NCBI RefSeq assembly: GCF_030068605.1
Contig: NZ_JASJOU010000001.1
Coordinates: forward strand, 1,488,001-1,552,000
Length of the DNA: 64,000 nucleotides
Direction of reading: 5' to 3'
Source of the DNA: Xanthocytophaga agilis
GTDB taxonomy: Bacteria; Bacteroidota; Bacteroidia; Cytophagales; 172606-1
Below are positions 23,606 to 33,149 of this stretch, piece after piece. The position numbers and the translations under genes were made by a program. A model generated the notes under the pieces. The model searched no databases, was not told the DNA's origin, and saw only the letters and a list, made by a program, of their open reading frames with translations. Every line of letters begins with the position of its first letter. Within the stretch, counting starts at the first letter, position 1.

Positions 23606-26194
23606 CTACTCAGAACGTAAACTTTTAATCGGGTTAACCAAAGCTGCTTTAATACTCTGATATCCGATAGTAAGAGCAGCAATAAGAATAGTTATGATTA
23701 GTGAAATCAGAAAAATGACCGGACCTAACTGAATATGATATGCAAACTCTTGTAGCCATTGATTCATAAAATACCAGACGAGCGGCCCGGCGATGGCAAA
23801 CGCAATGAATACAAGCCATATAAACTGACGTGAAAACAACAATACAATGCTACTAACTGACGCACCCAATACTTTTCGTATCCCTACTTCTTTTGTCTTC
23901 TGTACTGTCATAAGTGATACCAAACCATACAAGCCCAAACATCCTATCAGAATAGCTATTGTAGCAAAAAGTCTGAAAGCATTGTATACATTTTGTTCCT
24001 GTGCATATTTTTTTGCAATGTGTTCATCCAGAAATTCATAAGTAAACAAAGACTCAGGGTTTAGTGCAGTCCAGTCAGCCTCAATAGATGTCAGCGTTTC
24101 ATGCATCTGCTCCGGACGGAGTTTTACATTGGCCTGCCAGAATTTTTTGGGATCATAGGACAATATACAGGGTCGGATTAATGCATGTTTGGACTCACTC
24201 TGAAAATCTTTAACCACTCCTATAATTACACAAGGATCTCCTGCACCACGAATCCTTTTTCCAATAGCATTCTGAGGATCGGAAATACCCAGTTTCCGGA
24301 TCAAAGCCTGATTCACTACAATTCTCTTTATGCTATCTTCTCCATTGACTTTTCGTATAGGTTCTCCTGCCAGAAGCTTTAGCTGAAACATATCCATATA
24401 ATTTTCATCAATACGTTTTAACTCTGTCACCTGATTTTCTGTTACTCCAAACTCGGGGGCTATAAAAGGGGCAAAGCTTGAATTATATGCCGGACCAGCG
24501 GAAGCCAGACTTATCTGCTGTACACCGGGCTTAGTTGCCAGTTTTTGTAGCAAAACTTCTCTTTTCTCTCCAACCGGAAAGGAAATAACAGCATCTTTCG
24601 TAAACCCTAAATCCTGGTTCAGGAAAAAATCCATTTGACTGGCTACAATCAATGTAGCAATAATAATGGCTTGTGTAATGACAAATTGTATGACCACTAA
24701 TCCCTTACGTAAACCAACCCCACCTACAGACTGATCTGTAATCTTAGACTTAAGAGCCTGAACAGGCTCAAAGCCAGATTGAATAAGTGCCGGATACAAT
24801 CCTGCCAGCAAAATAGTAAGCAAAACGATTCCGGCAATAATTCCCAGTACATCAGGTTCCATAATCTGTGCACTGCTAAGCCTGATGTCCAGTAATGTTT
24901 CTGAGACTGGAATAAAAAAGGAAATTAATACCATAGCTATCATAACTGCTATAAAAACCAGTGTAGAAGTCTCACCAAGCATCTGACCTATCAACTGTCG
25001 CCGGTAAGCACCCATGGTTTTTCGCACACCTACTTCTTTAGCACGTCTGATAGCTTGTGCGGTTGCCAGATTCACAAAGTTGATACAGGCTGATAGTATG
25101 ATAAACACAGCGACCCCCAGTAGTCCATAAATACTTTCTTTGGTTCTGGTTTTAACAACATGTGTCATATAACGTTTATCATAATGGATTTCCTGTAAAG
25201 GCTGCAATAGTAATCTGGCCTCCTTTGCAATATCCTTTCCCCAGTTTTTATCTACAAAAGCAGGAAGTAGTGCTTCTACTTTTTGGGCAGATACCTTCTC
25301 TGGAAGAGTAACATAGGTAAAACCGCCCTGGATATTCCAAAAGGGAGATTTCTCGGCATCTTTTTGGATGGTTGCCCAGGATATCAGAAATCGAAACGAA
25401 AAATGTGTATTGGAAGGAAGATCTTTCATCACACCTGTTACTCTTAAATCCCAGCGATTTTCTAGCTGAATAGTTTTACCGATAGGATTTTCCTTTCCAA
25501 AATACTTTTGTGCCGCAGATTCAGTAAGTACAATAGAATTGGGGGACTGAAGAGCCGTTTTCGGATTTCCCTCTAACCAGTTAAAATTAAATACCTGAAC
25601 AAACTGATCATCTGCAAAAGCAAGTGCTTTTTCACTATACCGTTCAGACCCTATTTTTATCATTCCCTCCTGCCAGTGCCAAAACTGGGAAATATTTTCA
25701 GCTTCCGGAAAATCATTTCTCAAGGCAGGTGCAATAGCAAAAGACACACTTGGATTATAATCCAGGGCACGTACAGTCACTCTATACGTTCGGTCTGCCT
25801 TGGCATGAAAACTATCATAGGTCAATTCATTGCGAACAATCAGAAGAATAACAATCGTAGCCGCAAGTCCTAATGCCAACCCTGCAATATTGATAAAAGC
25901 ATAGCTTTTGTGACGGAGCAATCCCCGAACAGCTATTTTTACGTAATTTCGGATCATGGTAGCAGAAAATAAAGGTTGAGTGTAGTGACCAGACTTTTGT
26001 TTTCGAAAGAATGGATTGATATAGCGAATCACATTCCATCCATATTCCCTACGGGCTTTGGCTATACCTACCATCTTAGCTCTCCGCTGATAGATTTCAT
26101 ACAGATCGCCCTGCACATCTTCCAACAGATGATCTGATACGAAATATTCCAGCAAACGATCTGCCCAGCGGGGGGGATTGGGAATGGGTTCCAT
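23606..26194 (-). CDS. MacB/FtsX-type ABC transporter permease with N-terminal permease-prefix domain (paralogue 1)
   Basis: 862 aa. Residues 1-75 are the cytosolic permease-prefix domain (NPPRWADRLLEYFVSDHLLE, VQGDLYEIYQRRAK). The remainder is two FtsX/MacB units, each a transmembrane helix and a large periplasmic domain plus three more helices, with AKEVGVRKTMGA and TKEVGIRKVLGAS motifs. The last residues are SIKAALVNPIKSLRSE. Such proteins pair with a separate ATPase, not seen next door. It follows paralogue 2 by 17 bp in an operon headed by a PadR gene. Confidence 0.92.
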   Translation of the reverse strand: MEPIPNPPRWADRLLEYFVSDHLLEDVQGDLYEIYQRRAKMVGIAKARREYGWNVIRYINPFFRKQKSGHYTQPLFSATMIRNYVKIAVRGLLRHKSYAFINIAGLALGLAATIVILLIVRNELTYDSFHAKADRTYRVTVRALDYNPSVSFAIAPALRNDFPEAENISQFWHWQEGMIKIGSERYSEKALAFADDQFVQVFNFNWLEGNPKTALQSPNSIVLTESAAQKYFGKENPIGKTIQLENRWDLRVTGVMKDLPSNTHFSFRFLISWATIQKDAEKSPFWNIQGGFTYVTLPEKVSAQKVEALLPAFVDKNWGKDIAKEARLLLQPLQEIHYDKRYMTHVVKTRTKESIYGLLGVAVFIILSACINFVNLATAQAIRRAKEVGVRKTMGAYRRQLIGQMLGETSTLVFIAVMIAMVLISFFIPVSETLLDIRLSSAQIMEPDVLGIIAGIVLLTILLAGLYPALIQSGFEPVQALKSKITDQSVGGVGLRKGLVVIQFVITQAIIIATLIVASQMDFFLNQDLGFTKDAVISFPVGEKREVLLQKLATKPGVQQISLASAGPAYNSSFAPFIAPEFGVTENQVTELKRIDENYMDMFQLKLLAGEPIRKVNGEDSIKRIVVNQALIRKLGISDPQNAIGKRIRGAGDPCVIIGVVKDFQSESKHALIRPCILSYDPKKFWQANVKLRPEQMHETLTSIEADWTALNPESLFTYEFLDEHIAKKYAQEQNVYNAFRLFATIAILIGCLGLYGLVSLMTVQKTKEVGIRKVLGASVSSIVLLFSRQFIWLVFIAFAIAGPLVWYFMNQWLQEFAYHIQLGPVIFLISLIITILIAALTIGYQSIKAALVNPIKSLRSE

Positions 26195-26211
26195 GAGTTT
26201 ATTCGGTGTGC

Positions 26212-28863
26212 TTATTCAGAACGTAATGACTTGACAGGATTCATTAAAGCAGCCTTAATTGCCTGAAAACTTACTGTCAGTAAAGTAATTGAGACTGCTG
26301 CCACTCCTACTCCTACAAATACCCAGGCATTGATCTGAATCTTGTATGGATAGCTATTGAGCCACTGTTGCATACCAAACCAAGCCAGTGGAGTAGCTAT
26401 TGCCAATGCGATCAGAATCAGCTTGAGAAAATCTTTGGAAAGAATAAGGATCAGGTTAGCAATGCTGGCACCCAGCACTTTACGGATACCGATTTCTTTG
26501 GTGCGTTGTTCTACTACCAATAGAGCTACCGCAAACAATCCCAGACAGGACAATAGAATAGCAACCAAAGAAGCAATTGAAAATATCTGTGACATTTTCT
26601 CTTCGCTTTTATACCAGCTGTCGACGTTTTCATCTACAAACGAGCCAATAAATTCAGCACCCGGAGCCACCTCTTTCCAGGTGTCTCTCATCTTGGTCAT
26701 TGCTGTTTTTACACTCTGCGGAGCTACACGAACAAAAATGTAGCTGATTCCTTCAGTGCTGGAAATATGCATAGTAATTGGCGATTTTTTCTGGGCAAGG
26801 GAATACAAATGATAATCGGCAATTAGTCCGATTACCTGGTACTTGGTTCCCCCACTATCTACCTGAAAATAGGAGTTGACGGCTTGTTTTTCGCCAAGTG
26901 CCTGCGCCATACTTTCTGTAATCACTACTTTATCAACTGAATCCGCTGCATAGCCACGTTCAAACTCTCGTCCATTCAATAACTTGATGTTGAGGGTTTT
27001 CAGATAATCGTAATCTACCAGCAGCCAATCCGTAGTTATATTCTTCCCTTTGTAATCAAATCCGACCATTGCGCGACTTGTAGAATTATCCTTGCCGCGT
27101 CCCAGATTTACATTGGAACCACTGATAGCAATCACCGAAGGATCATTGGCGAACTTATTTCGCATCCTTTGTAGTACTTGTCTGCCCTCATACTTGTTGC
27201 CAACCGGAATACTGATAATCTGTTCTTTTTCAAAGCCCAGTGGCACAGAACGCAGATAATCTGTTTGCTGAACAGCCAGTATGGTGCAACAGGTAAGCAG
27301 ACACGACATGGCAAATTGTGTTACGATCAGCGAATTACGCAGAAAGCCAGGACGCTTTAATGTAATTTTGCCCTTGAGTACTTCAATAGCATTGAACAGA
27401 GACATCTGCCAGGCTGGATAGCCACCTGCCAGCAAGGTTACAAAGAGAAACATGACCAGTATCCCTACAATAACCCCTGGCTGAAGCACATAGTTCAGGC
27501 TAATTTTCCCATCAAATGCGGCATTAAACTCTGGCACCAGCAGCACTACCAGCACTACTCCCGCCATCAGTCCCAGAAAACATACTACCGTTGTTTCACC
27601 CCATATCTGCATAAAGAGCTGACTCTTCAAAGCCCCCAGGTATTTACGCACACCTACCTCACGGGCACGGGTAAAGGATCGGGCTATACTTAGATTAATA
27701 AAGTTAAAGCAAGCGATAAGCAGAATAAAGAGAGCTATACCCAGCAGTACATATACAACCGTCACAGGAGGTCCACCAGAGAGCTCACTATCAAAGTGAA
27801 GCTTGGATAGATTCTGAAACCGCACAGCAGCGATATCGCCACGCTGATCGGGTCGGGCACCCTTCTTTTTCAGGGTTTCAACGGTAGGAGCAAAATACTT
27901 TTGCGAGAATGATTTCAGCTTTTTCTGAAGGACTTCAGGATCGGTGTTTTCAGCAAGCTTTACATATACTGTATGAGAGAAATCATCCCACTGATTCTGT
28001 CGGCTGTGGTATCCGGGTATATTCTCAATCCGGACTAGCACATCATATCGCACTGTCGAGTTGGTGGGGGCGTCTGCCAGCACTCCAGTTACGATGTAGC
28101 TCTTTGTTTCTCCATTGTCTTTGAGTTGAATCTGCTTTCCTATCGGATCTTCTGTGCCAAATAAGGCATTGGCAGTTGTCTCATTTAATACAATATTTCC
28201 TAGCTCCTGAAAAGCCGTTTGCCGGTTTCCTTTGATCAGAGGAAATGAAAATATCTTCAGAAAATCTGCATCTACCAAACGTATTACTTTATCCAGCGAT
28301 TTGTCTTTGTATTCGATAAGGCTTCTCTCGTTCACAAAACGTGTAGCAGCCTCTACCTCCGGATATTCAGCTTTGATAGCAGGAACAAACGGAAGTGGTA
28401 ACTGTCCTCTTCGCTCTGGCTTATCAGGATTATTAAAAAACAAATAGGCCTGATAAATTCGGTCTTTATCTGCATGAAAGGAGTCAAAAGTAAGCTGATT
28501 GTAGGCAGTTAAGAATAAAAATGTGCAGATACAGAAGGCCACTGAAAGGCCTAGTATATTGATAGTGGCATAGCCTTTACTTTTCCAGAGAGAACGCAGG
28601 GCTATTTTTATATAGTTTTGAATCATAGAAGTAGAGAATAAAGGTTGAGTGTCATGATTGGATTTATAACTTCTGAAAAAGGGATTGATGTACCGCACAG
28701 CATTCCATCCATATTCCCTACGGGCTTTGGCTATACCTACCATCTTAGCTCTTCGCTGATAGATTTCATACAGATCGCCCTGCACATCTTCCAGCAGGCG
28801 ATCTGATACAAAATATTCCAGCAAACGATCTGCCCAACGAGGGGGATTTGGAATGGGTTCCAT
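26212..28863 (-). CDS. MacB/FtsX-type ABC transporter permease with permease-prefix domain (paralogue 2)
   Basis: 883 aa with the same architecture: prefix domain (1-75), first MacB-like periplasmic domain after a transmembrane helix (GYATINILGLSVAF), FtsX helices with AREVGVRKYLGA, then a second unit with TKEIGIRKVLGASI and the tail SFQAIKAALMNPVKSLRSE. The prefix is nearly identical in DNA to paralogue 1, whereas the rest is clearly diverged. Inner-membrane mechanotransmission or export component; substrate unknown. Gaps of 17 bp on each side indicate one transcript. Confidence 0.92.
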   Translation of the reverse strand: MEPIPNPPRWADRLLEYFVSDRLLEDVQGDLYEIYQRRAKMVGIAKARREYGWNAVRYINPFFRSYKSNHDTQPLFSTSMIQNYIKIALRSLWKSKGYATINILGLSVAFCICTFLFLTAYNQLTFDSFHADKDRIYQAYLFFNNPDKPERRGQLPLPFVPAIKAEYPEVEAATRFVNERSLIEYKDKSLDKVIRLVDADFLKIFSFPLIKGNRQTAFQELGNIVLNETTANALFGTEDPIGKQIQLKDNGETKSYIVTGVLADAPTNSTVRYDVLVRIENIPGYHSRQNQWDDFSHTVYVKLAENTDPEVLQKKLKSFSQKYFAPTVETLKKKGARPDQRGDIAAVRFQNLSKLHFDSELSGGPPVTVVYVLLGIALFILLIACFNFINLSIARSFTRAREVGVRKYLGALKSQLFMQIWGETTVVCFLGLMAGVVLVVLLVPEFNAAFDGKISLNYVLQPGVIVGILVMFLFVTLLAGGYPAWQMSLFNAIEVLKGKITLKRPGFLRNSLIVTQFAMSCLLTCCTILAVQQTDYLRSVPLGFEKEQIISIPVGNKYEGRQVLQRMRNKFANDPSVIAISGSNVNLGRGKDNSTSRAMVGFDYKGKNITTDWLLVDYDYLKTLNIKLLNGREFERGYAADSVDKVVITESMAQALGEKQAVNSYFQVDSGGTKYQVIGLIADYHLYSLAQKKSPITMHISSTEGISYIFVRVAPQSVKTAMTKMRDTWKEVAPGAEFIGSFVDENVDSWYKSEEKMSQIFSIASLVAILLSCLGLFAVALLVVEQRTKEIGIRKVLGASIANLILILSKDFLKLILIALAIATPLAWFGMQQWLNSYPYKIQINAWVFVGVGVAAVSITLLTVSFQAIKAALMNPVKSLRSE

Positions 28864-28880
28864 AGATTTATTCAGTGTGC

Positions 28881-31502
28881 TTATTCAGAGCGTAATGACT
28901 TGACAGGATTCATTAAGGCAGCCTTGATTGCCTGAAAACTTACAGTAACCAGCGCAATGCCTAAGGCACCCAAGCCTGTCAGCACAAACACCCACCAGGA
29001 AATTTGTGTATGGTAAGCATACTTGGAGAGCCATCCATTGAGCAGGTACCAGGATATAGGTGTTGCGATCACAAAGGCAATCAGTACAAGTGCCAGAAAA
29101 TCTTTGGAGAGTAGTTCCCACAGACTAAATACCGAAGCACCCAATACTTTACGAATACCCACCTCTTTGGTGCGTTGTTCGGCCATATAAGCAGCCAGGC
29201 CAAACAATCCCAGACAGGAAATAAAGATGGCTAAGCCTGCAAAGATCCCTGCCAGCTTTCCGATTAGTACTTCCAGATTGAACTTTTTGGCATACGTTAC
29301 ATCGGTAAACTCATAGGTGTAGGGATACGAAGGATTATACTTCGTGAATAATGCTGTAAGCTGCTGGAGAGCGTCCTGTGTTTTGATCTGTGGTGACAAC
29401 CGATACATCATCTCATCCTGTACATCAGGTGTACATAAAAACATAGTGGGATCAGCCGCTGTGAAAGGAGACATCATAAGAGCATCCTTTACTACTCCTG
29501 CAATCTGGTATTGCTTTTCGTTAAAAGTAATTAGCTGACCTATCGGATTTTCTAAGCGTAAGCGCTTAATCGCTGTTTCATTAAAAATAACACTGTTGGT
29601 ATCTGTTGCACTAAAGAAATTTCGCCCATCTTTTATTGCCATTCCCATTGTTTTAAAATACTCGTTGTCTGTGATAATCACCCCTAACTCTACTGTTTCA
29701 CCTGCACGTTTTCCAGGCCATTGTTCAGGAGTAGAATGCCAGGAAATATCTGTTGCCGGACTGGAAGAAGTAGTAACGGATTCGATGATTCCCTTCTGAA
29801 GCATTTCATTTTTCAATGCAGTATGATTCTTTTGCAGATCTCCATTTACACTCGTTGACAAGAGTCGGTTTACATCATATCCGGTAGGCCGGTCTTTGGC
29901 ATACTGAACCTGTTGGTAGATGACAATAGCTCCTGTAATCAACGCGATTGAGCAGCTAAACTGGGTGACTACCAATACCTTGCGGGGTAAGGAAGCTGTT
30001 TTTCCCATTCGCATAGCCCCCTTCAGCACTTTGACAGGCTGAAAGGAAGACAGATAAAAGGCGGGTCTGCTACCTGCCAGCAAAGCGGTAATCAGAACAC
30101 ATCCTATTGTGATAAGCCAGAAATATACATTGGCAAAAGGAATATGTATGTGTGCGGCTGTTAGAGCGTTAAATGCAGGTAGGATAGCCCAGGATAGGAA
30201 GAACGCCAGTACAAAGGCAATTCCTGTGAATACTACAGCTTCTACCAGAAACTGTGCGATAAGCTGTTTGCGTTCGGAACCGATGGACTTACGAATACCT
30301 ACTTCTTTCGCCCGTTTTTCGCTGCGGGCAGTAGTCAGATTGATAAAGTTGATACAGGCAATAAGCAATACCAACACTCCGATTACACTAAAAATACGCA
30401 CATATTCAATAAACCCACCACTATCCTTGCCATTGATGTATTCGGAGTATAAATGCCATCGTTGTAATGGCTGCATAATCACTGTAGATCGCATTGCATT
30501 GACGTTATCTTTTTCCGTATGTTCGATAGGTCCTATTTTTGCGAGAACCTGATCGTAATCAGCACCTTTTTTCAACTTGACAAAAATCTGGAAAGAATTA
30601 TTTCCAAAGCTGCCTGTACGGGCCTCTTTTATCCAGGATTTGGTTTGCTCATAGTAGTCAAACGGAACCAGGAAATTAAACTGAAAGGAAGAGTTGGAAG
30701 GAATATCTTTTAAAATGCCTGTCACCTTCAGATCGTTGTCATTATCAAAGCGCACGATCTTTCCCATGGCGTTTTCATCGCCAAACAAAGCTTTGGCTGT
30801 TGATTCTGTAAGTACAATGGAATAGGCCGAATGTAATGCAGTTTTGGGATCTCCTTCCAGTAGTGGATACTGAAACATTTGCAAAAAATCACGTCCTATC
30901 ACTGCTCCATTCTTAAATAACTTTGTCTCCCCTACTTTTAATCCATGTGACCCCATCCAGTCACTTTCTGCTACATACTCTATTTCGGGAACTTCACTAC
31001 GGAGTACATTTGTCAGTTTTAGTGAGGTAGTATTAAAAGTAAGTGTATTATCTCCATTTTCATCAAAGTTACGTTTCACCTGATACAGTTGCTCAGAATC
31101 CGGCAGAAAACGGTCATAGGAGTACTGATGATACACCCATAGTCCAATCAGTAAGGCTACACTCATGCCTGTAGCCAGTCCGGCTATATTCAGGAAACTA
31201 TAAGCTTTGTTAGTCAGTAGCTGCCGCCAGGTGATAATAAAATAGTTTCGTAACATAGTTGTTGATATCAAAGGTTGAGTATAGTGAGTAGTTTTTTGTT
31301 TTCTGAAAAACGGATTAATATACCGGATCACATTCCAGCCGTATTCTCTTTGGGCTTTGGCTATACCTACTAGTTTGACTCTTCGCTGATAGATCTCATA
31401 CAAATCGCCCTGCACGTCTTCCAGCAGATGATCTGATACAAACCATTCCAGCAGGCGGTCTGCCCAGCGAGGGGGTTGTGTAGGATGATTTTTGGTATTC
31501 AT
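28881..31502 (-). CDS. MacB/FtsX-type ABC transporter permease with permease-prefix domain (paralogue 3)
   Basis: 873 aa from ATG 31502 (MNTKNHPTQPPRWADRLLEWF); an upstream ATG at 31517 would add five residues. Prefix domain then two FtsX units: RAKEVGIRKSIGSERKQLIAQFL in the first, TKEVGIRKVLGASVFSLWELLSKDF in the second, and the shared tail SFQAIKAALMNPVKSLRSE. First of the three permeases to be transcribed after the PadR gene and the 122-aa membrane protein. A triplet of non-identical permeases suggests different heteromers or ligands (inference). Confidence 0.92.
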   Translation of the reverse strand: MNTKNHPTQPPRWADRLLEWFVSDHLLEDVQGDLYEIYQRRVKLVGIAKAQREYGWNVIRYINPFFRKQKTTHYTQPLISTTMLRNYFIITWRQLLTNKAYSFLNIAGLATGMSVALLIGLWVYHQYSYDRFLPDSEQLYQVKRNFDENGDNTLTFNTTSLKLTNVLRSEVPEIEYVAESDWMGSHGLKVGETKLFKNGAVIGRDFLQMFQYPLLEGDPKTALHSAYSIVLTESTAKALFGDENAMGKIVRFDNDNDLKVTGILKDIPSNSSFQFNFLVPFDYYEQTKSWIKEARTGSFGNNSFQIFVKLKKGADYDQVLAKIGPIEHTEKDNVNAMRSTVIMQPLQRWHLYSEYINGKDSGGFIEYVRIFSVIGVLVLLIACINFINLTTARSEKRAKEVGIRKSIGSERKQLIAQFLVEAVVFTGIAFVLAFFLSWAILPAFNALTAAHIHIPFANVYFWLITIGCVLITALLAGSRPAFYLSSFQPVKVLKGAMRMGKTASLPRKVLVVTQFSCSIALITGAIVIYQQVQYAKDRPTGYDVNRLLSTSVNGDLQKNHTALKNEMLQKGIIESVTTSSSPATDISWHSTPEQWPGKRAGETVELGVIITDNEYFKTMGMAIKDGRNFFSATDTNSVIFNETAIKRLRLENPIGQLITFNEKQYQIAGVVKDALMMSPFTAADPTMFLCTPDVQDEMMYRLSPQIKTQDALQQLTALFTKYNPSYPYTYEFTDVTYAKKFNLEVLIGKLAGIFAGLAIFISCLGLFGLAAYMAEQRTKEVGIRKVLGASVFSLWELLSKDFLALVLIAFVIATPISWYLLNGWLSKYAYHTQISWWVFVLTGLGALGIALVTVSFQAIKAALMNPVKSLRSE

Positions 31503-31556
31503 AATCAACAGAATCAAACAGTCAGTAAAATCGTATCAATAGAGTGTGCAGTATTA

Positions 31557-31925
31557 TTACATTCCAAAAACAAGCAAAGCTGCTGTACAGGCATACGCAC
31601 TACATGTTAGCAGCACAATTAATACAGTGTAAAAAGAGAGATAGCCGACTACCCGAAAATCTTTTGTAAAGAAAAAATAAACCATACAACATATCAGATA
31701 AGTACTATGAGCCAGATAACCCAAAAACACTCCTGTTAGAATCTGAAGATTCAACAAGGCATGCTCATCTCTAAGCGATAGACCATAATAAAAGCGGTAT
31801 AAGGCATCACTGCCTGCCCAGACATACGGAACAAGCAAAAGCAAATCGATTCCTATATGCCACCGCCAGAATGTTCTGTAAGACCTTTTATGTTCATTTG
31901 TATATAGTAATTCTTTATTCATCAC
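31557..31925 (-). CDS. Small integral membrane protein, 122 aa
   Basis: About three hydrophobic segments: WHIGIDLLLLVPYVWAG, LLNLQILTGVFLGYLAHSTYLICCMVYFFF and VGYLSFYTVLIVLLTCSAYACTAALL. No known domain. It sits 16 bp after the PadR gene and 54 bp before the first ABC permease, so it is probably a member of the same operon; a regulatory or accessory subunit is possible but unproven. Confidence 0.75.
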   Translation of the reverse strand: MMNKELLYTNEHKRSYRTFWRWHIGIDLLLLVPYVWAGSDALYRFYYGLSLRDEHALLNLQILTGVFLGYLAHSTYLICCMVYFFFTKDFRVVGYLSFYTVLIVLLTCSAYACTAALLVFGM

Positions 31926-31941
31926 ACAGACGTTTTAGTAG

Positions 31942-32328
31942 TTACTGACCGAGTATCTGAAGTTTACCTTCCGGAATAGCTTTCCATAATTTCTGGCGCA
32001 TCTGTTCCAGTTCTATCAGTGCCCTGCTACCTGCTACTGTCAGTGAAAAAAATCGTTTTCTGCGCCCTCCCCGCTCGGCAGTGGCCCCACCCATCTGTGA
32101 AGACAGAAATCCTTTCTCCTCCAGACGATATAAAGTAGCATGTACAGCACTGATGGTAATACTCCGGCCTGTCTGCTCCTGTACCTGCTCCCAGATAGTT
32201 ACACCATAGGCATCTTCGGTACAGGCAGCTACAATCAGTAAAATGAGTTCTTCAAACTCTCCCAGAAAAGCTCTCCGCATAGGATGGTATTGATTAGTTA
32301 TCATTTTGCAAACCAAATCATATGCCAT
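31942..32328 (-). CDS. PadR family transcriptional regulator
   Basis: Up to 128 aa; internal ATGs at 32304 and 32280 are alternative starts, and the conserved part begins FLGEFEELILLIVAAC. Winged helix with YGVTIWEQVQEQTGRSITISAVHATLYRLEEKGFLSSQ, then the wing GGRRKRFFSLTVAGSRAL, the PadR signature. PadR genes coupled to permease-prefix ABC genes are typical of Cytophagales. It probably represses its own operon (32328 down to 23606). Confidence 0.9.
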   Translation of the reverse strand: MAYDLVCKMITNQYHPMRRAFLGEFEELILLIVAACTEDAYGVTIWEQVQEQTGRSITISAVHATLYRLEEKGFLSSQMGGATAERGGRRKRFFSLTVAGSRALIELEQMRQKLWKAIPEGKLQILGQ

Positions 32329-32388
32329 AATGTAGACAGGCTCTAAACGCCTTAAAATGGGCTTTTAGCAGGTATAGTGGATATGTTG

Positions 32389-32429
32389 GTTGTTCACTAC
32401 CGGACACTCTTTGTCCGGTAGTGAACAAC
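32389..32429. promoter_or_regulatory. Perfect 18-bp inverted repeat upstream of the PadR gene
   Basis: 32389-32406 (GTTGTTCACTACCGGACA) is the exact reverse complement of 32412-32429, with a 5-nt centre (CTCTT). It lies 61-101 bp before the PadR start. It could be an operator or a small transcribed hairpin; no T-run is next to it, so a terminator is less likely. Confidence 0.55.
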
Positions 32430-32470
32430 TTTGTCTGTTAAGAGAAAGCATTTTGATAGTTTGAAACTAT

Positions 32471-32755
32471 ATCAAGGGGTAAGAAGGGTCGGATGCGGGT
32501 CAGTTGCGGGCAAGATATAAGTGATTGATAATCAATGCGGGTAAGAAGGGTAAGATGTTTAGAGCTAAACGGTAGCAGAAGAATAGGAGCAGAAAGGGTT
32601 AGTATATGCTATATTTATTATTTTCTTTTATATAATATATATAACACACGTAGTATAGAAAATATTCTTACCCCTTCTTACCCTAACTGATTATCAACTA
32701 CTTACATCTGACCCGCAACTTACCCGCATCTTACCCTTCTTACCCCTATTGATTA
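32471..32755. repeat. Large imperfect inverted repeat built on GGGTAAGAAGGG
   Basis: Arm 32471-32557 and the reverse complement of 32667-32755 align over about 85 bp with roughly 85% identity by eye; the shared order is GGGGTAAGAAGGGT, GATGCGGGT, AGTTGCGGG, TTGATAATCA and GGGTAAGAAGGG. Each arm also holds GGGTAAGAAGGG near both ends, so direct and inverted repeats are nested. The 109-bp centre is AT-rich (TATATAATATATATAA). No ORF. Confidence 0.7.
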
Positions 32756-32817
32756 TCAGACATTTACTCAAAAATCTAGACAAAAACAGACTATAATCTT
32801 AGTGCTTTTTCTATTTT

Positions 32818-32957
32818 GAACTAAACTCCGGTCGTTTATGACAGTGAACTAAATTCCGGTCAAACAAGAAATTGACCATTATTCGAATATTTCTTGAAAG
32901 TGATCAGTATTCTGGTCAAACGCAAAAATGATTCGAACTATGGTCAAAAACGATTTC
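32818..32957. repeat. Degenerate 28-bp tandem repeat, five units
   Basis: Units start at 32818, 32846, 32874, 32902 and 32930. The clearest are GAACTAAACTCCGGTC and GAACTAAATTCCGGTCAAAC; units 4 and 5 keep GGTCAAA at the same phase, unit 3 is worn. A further GAACTCCGGTT lies at 33001 out of phase. Multiple spaced terminal repeats resemble ends of IS21-family elements, and spaced direct repeats also resemble iterons. No transposase or replication gene is adjacent. Confidence 0.55.
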
Positions 32958-33071
32958 AACTGGAAGTCTTAAAATATTTTTTTCATTTCATTCATGACCA
33001 GAACTCCGGTTATGAATAGATATGTATCAAATTCAGCCTATTTACAGAATCGCCAATCAATAACGACAAAT

Positions 33072-33102
33072 TTTGTTTTTCCGGTTATCTGTTTTACCTT
33101 TG
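33072..33102 (+). promoter_or_regulatory. Consensus Bacteroidota promoter for the ABC-F leader
   Basis: TTTG (33072-33075), 19-nt spacer, TACCTTTG (33095-33102): exact match to TTTG-N19-TAnnTTTG. A start near 33108 gives a leader of about 275 nt before the ABC-F ATG. Confidence 0.8.
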
Positions 33103-33131
33103 TAGCATTACAAACATAATTCATTACTACA

Positions 33132-33149
33132 ATGAGAATATCTAAGTAA
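33132..33149 (+). CDS. Leader peptide uORF1 (MRISK)
   Basis: ATG AGA ATA TCT AAG TAA, a complete 5-codon frame about 24 nt after the predicted transcription start. Its stop codon is followed without a gap by the ATG of uORF2 (TAAATG). Its position fits a ribosome-stalling leader, but so short a frame can occur by chance. Confidence 0.4.
   Translation: MRISK

Noticed and set aside
32329-33071. Replication origin
   Set aside because: The repeats and AT-rich centre were considered, but I see no clustered TTATCCACA-type DnaA boxes and no dnaA or other replication genes nearby.
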